In this document: piece by piece, positions 19,684 through 27,872 of the stretch | Layout of the letters: every line of letters begins with the position of its first letter | Position numbering within the stretch: the first letter of the stretch is position 1 | Assembly: GCF_014645235.1 (NCBI RefSeq) | Contig: NZ_BMLM01000002.1 | Location: 356,696 to 420,695, forward strand | Length of the DNA: 64,000 bases | Source of the DNA: Agrococcus terreus | GTDB taxonomy: Bacteria; Actinomycetota; Actinomycetes; Actinomycetales; Microbacteriaceae | Direction of reading: 5' to 3' | Position numbers and translations under genes: made by a program | The notes under the pieces: model-generated | Database searches by the model: none | What the model saw: the letters and a program-made list of their open reading frames with translations, nothing else | Told to the model about the DNA's origin: nothing

Positions 19684-21030
19684 ATGACCGCCCTCCCCCC
19701 TGCCGACGGCCTGACGCGCGCCGAGCGCCTCGACCGCCTGCCCTTCACCCGCCGCCACGGCCGCCTGCTCGGCACCTCCGGCATCGGCTGGGCGCTCGAC
19801 GCGATGGACGTCGGGCTCGTCTCGTTCGTCATCGCGGCGCTCGCCCAGCAGTGGAGCCTCGACCGCACCGAGACCAGCTGGATCGCGTCGATCGGCTTCG
19901 TCGGCATGGCGATCGGCGCGACCGTCGGCGGCCTGCTCGCCGACCGCATCGGCCGCCGCAGCGTCTTCGCGCTCACGCTCCTGGTCTACGGCCTCGCGAC
20001 AGGCGCCTCGGCGCTCGTCGGCAGCCTCGCGGCGCTGCTCGTGCTGCGCTTCGTCGTCGGCCTCGGGCTCGGCGGCGAGCTGCCCGTCGCGTCGACGCTC
20101 GTCAGCGAGTTCGCGCCCAAGCGCATCCGCGGGCGGGTCGTGGTGTGGCTCGAGGCGTTCTGGGCGGTCGGCTGGATCGCCGCCGCCGTCATCGGCACCT
20201 TCGTCATCGGCGCCTCCGACGACGGCTGGCGGTGGGGCCTCGCGATCGGCATGGCGCCGGCGCTGTTCTCGATCGTCGTGCGGCTCTCGACGCCCGAGTC
20301 GGTGCGCTACCTCGAGTCGCGCGGCCGCTTCGTCGAGGCGGAGCGCACCGTGCGCGGCTTCGAGGAGTCGGCGGGCGTCGCGGCGCCGCGCGACGAGCCC
20401 GCTGACGCGGCAGCCGCGGCCGCGCCCGCGGCGGCGGACGGCGAGCGCCCGTCGATCTGGTCGAAGGCGCTGCGCGGCCGCACGATCGCGCTGTGGACGG
20501 TGTGGTTCTGCATCAACTTCTCGTACTACGGGGCGTTCATCTGGATCCCGTCGCTGCTCGTCGAGCAGGGCTTCACGCTCGTGCGGTCGTTCGAGTTCAC
20601 GCTCATCATCACGCTCGCGCAGCTGCCCGGCTACGCGGTCGCCGCGTACCTCATCGAGCGCTGGGGCCGCAGGCCCACGCTGACGCTCTTCCTCGTGGGC
20701 TCGGCGCTCGCCGCGGGCTGGTACGGCACGGCGGATGCGGAGGCGGCGATCATCGCGGCCGGCTGCGCGCTGTCGTTCTGCAACCTGGGCGCCTGGGGCG
20801 CGCTGTACGCGATCGGGCCGGAGCTGTACCCGACGGACGTGCGCGGCACGGGCACGGGCGCCGCGGCGGGCTTCGGCCGCATCGCGTCCATCCTCGCGCC
20901 GCTCGCGGTGCCGCCGCTGCTGGGCATCGGCGGGACGCCCGTGCTGTTCGGGGTGTTCGCGGCCGCGTTCGCGATCGCCGCGATCGCGGCGTGGCGCATC
21001 CCGGAGCTGCGCGGCACGGCGCTGCAGTAG
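19684..21030 (+). CDS. MFS porter, NiaP/sugar-porter-like
   Basis: A 448-residue twelve-helix MFS protein. The start at 19684 has GAGAGG 7-8 nt upstream. The first helix reads GIGWALDAMDVGLVSFVIAAL, closely resembling niacin porter NiaP and related aromatic-acid/metabolite:H+ symporters. Loop 2-3 has GLLADRIGRRSVF, helix 4-5 has VGLGLGGELPVASTLVSEF, and the second half has IERWGRRPTL and GPELYPTDVRGTGTG, all typical of the sugar-porter/NiaP branch. An Ala-rich cytoplasmic loop (about 235-255) separates the two halves. No NAD biosynthesis gene is adjacent, so niacin as substrate is a family inference. It is convergent with galK across the repeat cluster. Confidence 0.85.
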   Translation: MTALPPADGLTRAERLDRLPFTRRHGRLLGTSGIGWALDAMDVGLVSFVIAALAQQWSLDRTETSWIASIGFVGMAIGATVGGLLADRIGRRSVFALTLLVYGLATGASALVGSLAALLVLRFVVGLGLGGELPVASTLVSEFAPKRIRGRVVVWLEAFWAVGWIAAAVIGTFVIGASDDGWRWGLAIGMAPALFSIVVRLSTPESVRYLESRGRFVEAERTVRGFEESAGVAAPRDEPADAAAAAAPAAADGERPSIWSKALRGRTIALWTVWFCINFSYYGAFIWIPSLLVEQGFTLVRSFEFTLIITLAQLPGYAVAAYLIERWGRRPTLTLFLVGSALAAGWYGTADAEAAIIAAGCALSFCNLGAWGALYAIGPELYPTDVRGTGTGAAAGFGRIASILAPLAVPPLLGIGGTPVLFGVFAAAFAIAAIAAWRIPELRGTALQ

Positions 21031-21047
21031 GCCGCTCCCCCGCGCGC

Positions 21048-21386
21048 TGTGGTCTCGAGACGCGGCCGGCTCCGCCGGCAGCTCCTCGACCAGCTGAGGG
21101 AGCACCCGCCGGTCGAGCCGCTCCGCCGCCGCACCTCCGCTGGTCGAGCCGCTCCGCCGCTGCAGGCGGCTGAGCGAGTCGAGACCACAGCATGGCGAGC
21201 TGCTCGCCGCGCTGTGGTCTCGAGACGCCGCCGGCTCCGCCGGCAGCTCCTCGACCAGCGGAGGGGGCGCCACCTCGCTGGTCGAGGAGCGCGCGGCGCA
21301 GCCGCACGCGTCACGAGACCCGCCCCGCCGACCGGTCTCGTGACGGCAGCGCCCTTCGGGCGCGGGCTCCTCGACCAGCGGAGGGA
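21048..21386. repeat. Cluster of alternating-orientation palindromic elements
   Basis: The 381-bp gap between the convergent porter and galK genes (21031-21411) is almost filled by five units related to those at 17815. Forward units start GGTCTCGAGAC(G) or GGTCTCGTGACG and end CTCCTCGACCAGC (21051-21094, 21216-21259, 21334-21380). Reverse units start with GGTCGAG and end in CGAGACC (about 21111-21187 and 21279-21320). Interiors carry GCCGGCTCCGCCGGC or GCGCCCTTCGGGCGC stem-loops. The orientation of successive units alternates. Confidence 0.88.
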
Positions 21387-21411
21387 GAGCGGCGCCTCGA
21401 CGGACGAGGGC

Positions 21412-22557
21412 CTACGCCTCCGGGTCGCGGCGCGCGCCCTGCGACGCGTGCACCGCGAACACCACCGGGCGCGCGTGCCCGGCGGCCTCCACCGCATCCG
21501 CCACCTCGCGCTGGATGCGCGGCGACGCCGCCACGTCGACGAGCGCGATCGCGGCGCCGCCGAAGCCCCCGCCCGTGAGCCGCGCGCCGAGCGCACCCGC
21601 CGCGACCGCCGCATCCACCGCCGCGTCGATCGCGGGCACCGAGTCCTCGAAGTCGTCGCGCTGCGACCGGTGCCCGTCGGTGAGGATCGGCCCGATCTCC
21701 CGCGGGCGCCCCGCACGCACGAACCCGGCGACGCGCGCCGCTCGATCGGTGTCGGTCACGACGTGCCGGAGCCGCCGGTGCACGGCCGCGGGCATCCGCC
21801 CGGCCCACGCCTCGACGTCGTCCACCGCGATCTCCCGCAGCGTCGGCACCCCGGCGATGCGCGCGGCCTCCTCGCACTCGCGCCGGCGCTCGCCGTAGCC
21901 GCCCGTCGCGTGGTCGTGCCGCACGAGCGAGTCGATCACGAGGATCTCGAGCCCCGCGGCCTCGAAGCCGAGCGGCACCTGCTCGGCGGTCCCCGCCCGG
22001 AAGTCGAGCAGCACCGCGTGGTCGCGCTCGGCGAGCAGCACCGCCGACTGGTCGAGCGTGCCCGTCGGCGCGCCGACCACCTCGTTCTCGACGAGCTGCC
22101 CCAGCCGGATCATCGCCCGGCGCTCCACGCCGAGGCCCCACAGCTCGTCGAGCGCGACGAGCACCGCCGACTCGAGCGCGGCCGACGACGAGACGCCGAC
22201 CCCTACCGGCACGTCGCTCGAGACCAGCGCGTCGAAGCCGGTGCCGGGCACGCCCAGCTCGCGGCGCAGCACGTGCGCGGCGCCCAGCACGTAGCGGCTC
22301 CAGCCGCTCGCCTGGGCCGCGCGGTCGAGCGTCGTCTCGACGACGCCGCCGGCCTGCGCATCCGCGAAGTCCGAGGCGACGCGCACGACGTGGTCGTCGC
22401 GGAGGCGCACCGCCACGCGCGTGCGCCGGTCGATGCCGAAGGGCAGCGCGAGGCCGCCGTTGTAGTCGGTGTGCTCGCCGATCAGGTTGACGCGGCCGGG
22501 CGCCGACCAGATGCCCGCCGCCTCGGCGCCGAACGCCACCGCGAACGCCTCACGCAC
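21412..22557 (-). CDS. galK: Galactokinase
   Basis: A 381-residue GHMP kinase. The galactokinase signature GRVNLIGEHTDYNGG lies near residue 22, the ATP-binding GVGVSSSAALESAV near 120, and the third GHMP motif GARLTGGGFGGAAI near the C-terminus. It phosphorylates alpha-D-galactose to galactose 1-phosphate, the substrate of GalT. The GTG start overlaps the galT stop by 8 bp, so galT-galK is one minus-strand unit. Control by the divergent DeoR-type protein at 23762 is likely. No galE is seen in this window. Confidence 0.96.
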   Translation of the reverse strand: MREAFAVAFGAEAAGIWSAPGRVNLIGEHTDYNGGLALPFGIDRRTRVAVRLRDDHVVRVASDFADAQAGGVVETTLDRAAQASGWSRYVLGAAHVLRRELGVPGTGFDALVSSDVPVGVGVSSSAALESAVLVALDELWGLGVERRAMIRLGQLVENEVVGAPTGTLDQSAVLLAERDHAVLLDFRAGTAEQVPLGFEAAGLEILVIDSLVRHDHATGGYGERRRECEEAARIAGVPTLREIAVDDVEAWAGRMPAAVHRRLRHVVTDTDRAARVAGFVRAGRPREIGPILTDGHRSQRDDFEDSVPAIDAAVDAAVAAGALGARLTGGGFGGAAIALVDVAASPRIQREVADAVEAAGHARPVVFAVHASQGARRDPEA

Positions 22558-23704
22558 GCTGCACCTCCTGCCACGGCAGGGCCTCGACGGGCCGCTGCTC
22601 GTCGGCCCGCGCGATCGCGTCGCGCAGCCGCGCCGCGCCGTCCTCGGGTGCGATGTCGCCCACCCAGGCGCCCATCGCCGCCTCGCTGCCGGCGAGGAAC
22701 TTCAGCCGGTCGGCCGCGCGGCGGGGGCTCGTCACGTGCCAGGTGAGCCGGATGTCGTCGCGGTGCGCGTCGACGGGCGCCTGGATCCAGCCGGCGATGT
22801 ACGGCAGCGGCGCGTCGTAGAGCGCGTCGAGGCCGCGCGCGATGCGCAGCGTGAGGCGGGCGAGCTCGTCGCGCTCGGCCGGGGTCGTCGCGGCGAGGTC
22901 GGCGACCTGCCGGTGCGCCATGAGCTGCACCTCGACGGGCCAGCGGGCCGCGTAGGGCACGAAGGCGGTGAAGTGCTCGCCCTCGAGCAGCACCCGCGGG
23001 CCCTGCCGCTCACCCTCGAGCACCTCGGCGAAGAGGTCGCCGTCGTGCGCCTCGACCGACTGCGCGATGCGGCGGATGCGGGGCGGCACGTACGGGTAGC
23101 CGTAGATCTGGCCGTGCGGGTGGTGCAGCGTGACGCCGATCTCGACGCCGCGGTTCTCGAACGGGAAGACCTGCGCGATGCCCGGCACGGCCGAGAGCGC
23201 GCGCGTGCGCTCGGCCCACGCCTCCACGACGGTGCGCGCGCGGAGCGTCGACTGGGTGCCGAACGAGCCCTCGCGGTCGGGGCTGAACGCGACGACCTCG
23301 CAGCGGCCGACCGCGGGCCGTGCGGCGCCGATCGCCTGCTCCCCCGCTGCGTCGGCGCCCTCCGGCGCCGGCACGTCGTCGAGGGTGGCGGGGCCGAAGG
23401 AGGGCGAGCGGTTCTCGAACACCGCGACGTCGTAGTCGTCGGGGATCTCGCTCGGGTTGCCGGCGCTCTGCGGCGCGAGCGGATCGGCGTCGGCCGGCGG
23501 CAGGTGCACGCGCGACTGGCGCGCGGTGGCGACCGTGATCCACTCGGCGCTCAGCGCGTCGAAGCGCATGGTCGGCGTCGCGGGGCGCGGGTCGAGCGCG
23601 CGCTCGTCGGCGCGACGCGCCCGCTCGGGCGTGCCGGCGTCGTCGAAGTAGACGAGCTCGCGGCCGTCGGCGAGCCTCGTCGAGGTCTGGCGGATGCTGG
23701 TCAC
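22550..23704 (-). CDS. galT: Galactose-1-phosphate uridylyltransferase
   Basis: A 384-residue HIT-superfamily nucleotidyltransferase. The catalytic HPH is in GVTLHHPHGQIYGYPYVPP. FENRSPSFG, a CEVVAFSPDREGSF block and a later MAHRQVADLA helix match GalT. It transfers UMP between UDP-glucose and galactose 1-phosphate (Leloir pathway). The GTG start gives VTSIRQTSTRLADGR. The 57-bp gap to the divergent DeoR gene contains helically phased repeats expected to be the operator. It overlaps galK by 8 bp. Confidence 0.95.
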   Translation of the reverse strand: MTSIRQTSTRLADGRELVYFDDAGTPERARRADERALDPRPATPTMRFDALSAEWITVATARQSRVHLPPADADPLAPQSAGNPSEIPDDYDVAVFENRSPSFGPATLDDVPAPEGADAAGEQAIGAARPAVGRCEVVAFSPDREGSFGTQSTLRARTVVEAWAERTRALSAVPGIAQVFPFENRGVEIGVTLHHPHGQIYGYPYVPPRIRRIAQSVEAHDGDLFAEVLEGERQGPRVLLEGEHFTAFVPYAARWPVEVQLMAHRQVADLAATTPAERDELARLTLRIARGLDALYDAPLPYIAGWIQAPVDAHRDDIRLTWHVTSPRRAADRLKFLAGSEAAMGAWVGDIAPEDGAARLRDAIARADEQRPVEALPWQEVQRA

Positions 23705-23732
23705 CCGTCGATCATGCCGCAGGGCGTGCGTG

Positions 23733-23764
23733 CATGCGCGAATCTGTGCGAAGGTGTGCGCATG
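23733..23764. promoter_or_regulatory. Helically phased repeats in the galT/DeoR divergent promoter
   Basis: Three consecutive 10-bp repeats occur: TGCGCGAATC (23735), TGTGCGAAGG (23745) and TGTGCGCATG (23755). The outer ends CATGCGC (23733-23739) and GCGCATG (23758-23764) are inverted. A 10-bp period puts all copies on one DNA face, as expected for an oligomeric DeoR-type repressor. The last copy covers the DeoR start codon, so autoregulation is likely (inference). Confidence 0.65.
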
Positions 23765-24610
23765 GATCCGCAGCGCACAGCGTCGCCGAGCACTGGCGAC
23801 GCCCGCGCTGCTGGCGGCCCCCGAGCATCCGGCGCGCCGGCGCTCGAGGCGGGCCTGCACGACGTCGAGCGCCGCGAGCGGATCGTCGCCGCGCTGCGCG
23901 ACGGCGGCGTCGCCCGCGTGGCCGACCTCGCCGCGGCGCTCGGCGTCTCGGCCATGACCGTGCGCCGCGACGCCGACCGGCTCGAGGCCGAGGGCGTGCT
24001 CGAGCGCGTGCGCGGCGGCGTGCGCCGGGTGCGGCCGCCGCTCACCGAGGAGCCCGCCCCGCTCGCGAAGGCCGCGCTGCACCGCGACGAGAAGGCCCGG
24101 ATCGCCGCGGCGGCCGCCCCGCTCGTGCGGCCGGGCACCGCGATCGGCATCGGCGCGGGCTCGACGGCGCTCGCGCTCGCGCGCCTCGTCGCGGACGCGC
24201 CGGGCGTCACGATCGTGACGAACTCGCTGCAGGTCGCGCTCGCGCTCGAAGGCCGCGACGGCGTCGTGCTGACGGGCGGCGAGCGCACGCGGTCCGATGC
24301 GCTCGTCGGCCCGGTCGCCAACCGCGCCGCCGCCTCCATCGGCCTCGACGTGCTCTTCCTCGGCGCGCACGGCATCGACGCGGCACGCGGCTGCACGGCG
24401 CCGAACCTCGCGGAGGCCGAGACGAACCGGGCGCTCATGGCCTCGGCGCGCCAGGTGGTGGCGCTCGTCGACGCGTCGAAGTGGGGCGAGCAGGCGCTCG
24501 CGACGTTCGCGGCGCTCGACGAGCTCGACGTGCTCGTCACCGACGCGTCGCTGCCCGCCGCGGCGCGCCGGGCGGCGCGCGCCGGCGTCGGCCGCCTCCT
24601 CCTCGCCTGA
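23762..24610 (+). CDS. DeoR/GlpR-family regulator of galTK
   Basis: A 282-residue DeoR-family repressor. After a Ser/Ala/Gly-rich 30-residue leader comes the winged helix: ERRERIVAALRDGGVARVADLAAALGVSAMTVRRDADRL (split here as ERIVAALRDGG, VADLAAALGVS, AMTVRRDADRL). The sugar-phosphate-binding domain has GTAIGIGAGSTALALARLV, TIVTNSLQVAL, FLGAHGIDAARGCTAPN and LVDASKWGEQAL. These are the normal DeoRC landmarks. The start at 23762 has GAAGG 8 nt upstream; an in-frame ATG at 23715 lacks a better site. It is divergent from galT, and galactose 1-phosphate or a related sugar phosphate is the probable effector (inferred). Confidence 0.92.
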   Translation: MDPQRTASPSTGDARAAGGPRASGAPALEAGLHDVERRERIVAALRDGGVARVADLAAALGVSAMTVRRDADRLEAEGVLERVRGGVRRVRPPLTEEPAPLAKAALHRDEKARIAAAAAPLVRPGTAIGIGAGSTALALARLVADAPGVTIVTNSLQVALALEGRDGVVLTGGERTRSDALVGPVANRAAASIGLDVLFLGAHGIDAARGCTAPNLAEAETNRALMASARQVVALVDASKWGEQALATFAALDELDVLVTDASLPAAARRAARAGVGRLLLA

Positions 24611-24644
24611 CCCGCTCCGCTTGTCCGACACGCTCCCCACGTCG

Positions 24645-24845
24645 TGTGGTCAGAGATGGCCCTCCGCTGGCTCGCGCGAGGGCCATCTGTGACCACAGCC
24701 TGAGCCGCGATCGCTCGGTGTGGTCACGAACGGCCCCTCTCGCGTGCCCGAAGGGGCCATCTGTGACCACAGCCGGCGCTGCCGCAGCGGGATGTGGTCA
24801 CGAACGGCCCCTCGCGGGCGCGCTGGAGGGCCGTTCGTGACCACA
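24645..24845. repeat. Three 53-nt hairpins at an exact 74-bp period
   Basis: The 317-bp gap 24611-24927 is filled by this array and the element at 24871. Each unit runs from TGTGGTCA to TGACCACA: 24645-24697, 24719-24771 and 24793-24845. Arms carry GATGGCCCTC/GAGGGCCATC or CGAACGGCCC(T)/GGGGCCAT-type complementary segments. The two spacers are both exactly 21 nt and unlike each other. No cas genes are present, and two spacers with self-complementary repeats are not a CRISPR array. Confidence 0.9.
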
Positions 24846-24870
24846 GCGGATGCGGCGGCACGGATGCCTG

Positions 24871-24909
24871 CCAGGTCCGGCCAGGTCCGGCCAGGTCCGG
24901 CCTGGCCGG
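24871..24909. repeat. Triple 10-bp direct repeat with hairpin
   Basis: CCAGGTCCGG is repeated exactly three times (24871-24900). The last copy forms a stem, CCGGCCAGG (24887-24895) with CCTGGCCGG (24901-24909) around loop TCCGG. It sits 18 bp past the metB stop and probably ends that transcript; the DeoR gene converges from the other side. Confidence 0.7.
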
Positions 24910-24927
24910 GGCCGGAGCGGCGCGGCG

Positions 24928-26078
<1,151 letters not shown>

Positions 26079-26079
<1 letters not shown>

Positions 26080-27449
26080 CATGCCTCCTTCGCGAGGAAC
26101 GTCAGCAGATCGGTGCGGGTGACGACGCCGATGGGCTTCGCCTCGTCGAGCACGAGCAGGGCGTCGGCGTCGCGGAGCGCTGCCTGCAGCGCCTCCGACC
26201 CCTCGCCCGCGCCGATGCGCGGCAGCTGGGCGCCGAGGTGCTCGGCCACCGGGTCGGCGAGCCGCGCGCGGCCCGCGAAGACGGCGTCGAGCAGGTGCCG
26301 CTCGTCGATCGAGCCGGCGACCTCGCCGAGCACGACGGGCGGCTCGGCGCGCAGCACGGGCAGCTGGCTCACGCCGTACTCGCGCATGATCTCGATCGCG
26401 TCGTGCACGGTGTCGGTCGGATGCGCGTGCACGAGGGCGGGCGCGCTCGCGCCCTTCGCGGCGAGCACGTCGCGCACGGTCGTGCCCTCGGCCGCGTCGG
26501 CGAAGCCGTGGGCGCGCATCCACGGGTCGGAGTAGACCTTCTGCAGGTAGCCGCGGCCGGAGTCGGGCAGCACGACGACGACGACCGCGTCGGCCGGGAG
26601 CTCGCGCGCGACGCGCAGCGCGACGACGACGGCCATGCCGCTCGAGCCGCCCACGAGCAGCCCTTCTTCGCGAGCGAGGCGGCGGGTCATCGCGAACGAC
26701 TCGGCGTCGTCGACCGCGAGCACCTCGTCGATGACGGACGGGTCGTAGTTGCCGGGCCACATGTCCTCGCCGACGCCCTCGACGAGGTACGGCCGGCCGG
26801 TGCCGCCCGAGTAGATCGAGCCCTCGGGGTCGGCCCCGACGACGCGCACGGCGCCCTCGGACGCGCGCTTCAGGAACCGCGCGGTGCCGGTGATCGTGCC
26901 GCCCGTGCCGACGCCGGCGACGAAGTGCGTGATGCGGCCGTCGGTGTCGCGCCAGATCTCCGGACCGGTCGTCGCCTCGTGCGCGGCGGGCGCGGCGGGG
27001 TTGAAGAACTGGTTCGGCTGGAACGCGCCCTCGATCTCGTCGGTGAGGCGGTTGGCGACGCCGTAGTACGACTCGGGGCTGTCGGGCGCGACGGCGGTGG
27101 GCGTCACGACGACCTCGGCGCCGTAGGCGCGCAGGGTCGCCCGCTTGTCCTCGGCGACCTTGTCGGGGCAGACGAAGACGCAGCGGTAGCCGCGCTGCTG
27201 CGCGACGAGCGCGAGGCCGACGCCCGTGTTGCCGCTCGTCGGCTCGACGATCGTGCCGCCGGGCCGCAGCAGCCCGCGCTCCTCGGCGTCGTCGATCATC
27301 GACTGCGCGATGCGGTCCTTGACGGAGCCGCCGGGGTTGAAGAACTCGACCTTCGCGAGCACGGTCGCGGCGATCCCCTCGGTGACCTTCGACAGCCGCA
27401 CGAGCGGGGTGTCGCCGATGGTCTCGAGGATCGACTCCGCGTAGCGCAT
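26079..27449 (-). CDS. cbs: Cystathionine beta-synthase
   Basis: A 456-residue fold-type II PLP enzyme with a C-terminal CBS-domain pair. The PLP lysine is in FFNPGGSVKDRIA, the substrate loop is PTSGNTGVGLAL and the phosphate loop is GVGTGGTITG; GGSSGMAVVVALR follows. Two CBS repeats cover about residues 325-455 (DTVHDAIEIMREYGVSQLPV and GVVTRTDLLTFL). The CBS pair distinguishes it from plain cysteine synthase and may bind adenosyl ligands. It condenses serine and homocysteine to cystathionine. metB follows at once. The homocysteine could come from the S-adenosylhomocysteine hydrolase-like enzyme at 60094. The start is 31 bp from the divergent alkyltransferase-like gene. Confidence 0.95.
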
Positions 27450-27480
27450 CGCCCCAGCCTATCGGCGCGCCTGCGGCAGG

Positions 27481-27855
27481 ATGGGGGCCGTGGACGCACG
27501 CCGGGAGCTCATCGTGGAGCGCGTGCTGCGCGCCGTCGAGCTCGTGCCGCCCGGCCGCGTCGCCTCGTACGGCACGATCGCGCGCATCTGCGGCATCGGG
27601 CCCCGCCAGGTCGGCTCGATCCTGCGCCACTGGAGCGACGGCCTGCCGTGGTGGCGCATCACGAGCCACGCGGGCGACTTCGGCGGCGACCTCCTGCAGC
27701 GCGCCCTCCCCCACTGGGACGAGGAGGGCATCCGGGTGAAGCCGAACGGCCTCGGCTGCCGCTACGCCGACTACGCCGCCGACGCGGACGAGCTCGAGCG
27801 GCGCTGGCGGGAGGCGGTCGCCGACCTGCCGGACCCGGACGACGTCGAGGGCTGA
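27481..27855 (+). CDS. Alkyltransferase-like (ATL/MGMT DNA-binding domain) protein
   Basis: A 124-residue protein equal to the C-terminal DNA-binding domain of O6-methylguanine-DNA methyltransferase. PPGRVASYGTIARICG and RQVGSILRH supply the winged helix and arginine finger. The PCHR/PCHRV active-site motif is absent: LPWWRITSHAGDF occupies its place, so there is no acceptor cysteine. That matches alkyltransferase-like proteins, which bind O6-alkylguanine and hand it to nucleotide excision repair. It starts at ATG 27481 or GTG 27490. It stands alone between divergent cbs and the convergent ABC exporter, 17 bp from the latter's stop. Confidence 0.88.
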   Translation: MGAVDARRELIVERVLRAVELVPPGRVASYGTIARICGIGPRQVGSILRHWSDGLPWWRITSHAGDFGGDLLQRALPHWDEEGIRVKPNGLGCRYADYAADADELERRWREAVADLPDPDDVEG

Positions 27856-27872
27856 CCCCGGACGCCGCCGCC

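Noticed and set aside
24645-24845. CRISPR array
   Set aside because: Only three units, each internally self-complementary, spacers of 21 nt, and no cas genes anywhere in the window.
27481-27855. Active O6-methylguanine methyltransferase
   Set aside because: The PCHR cysteine motif is absent and the length is only the DNA-binding domain.
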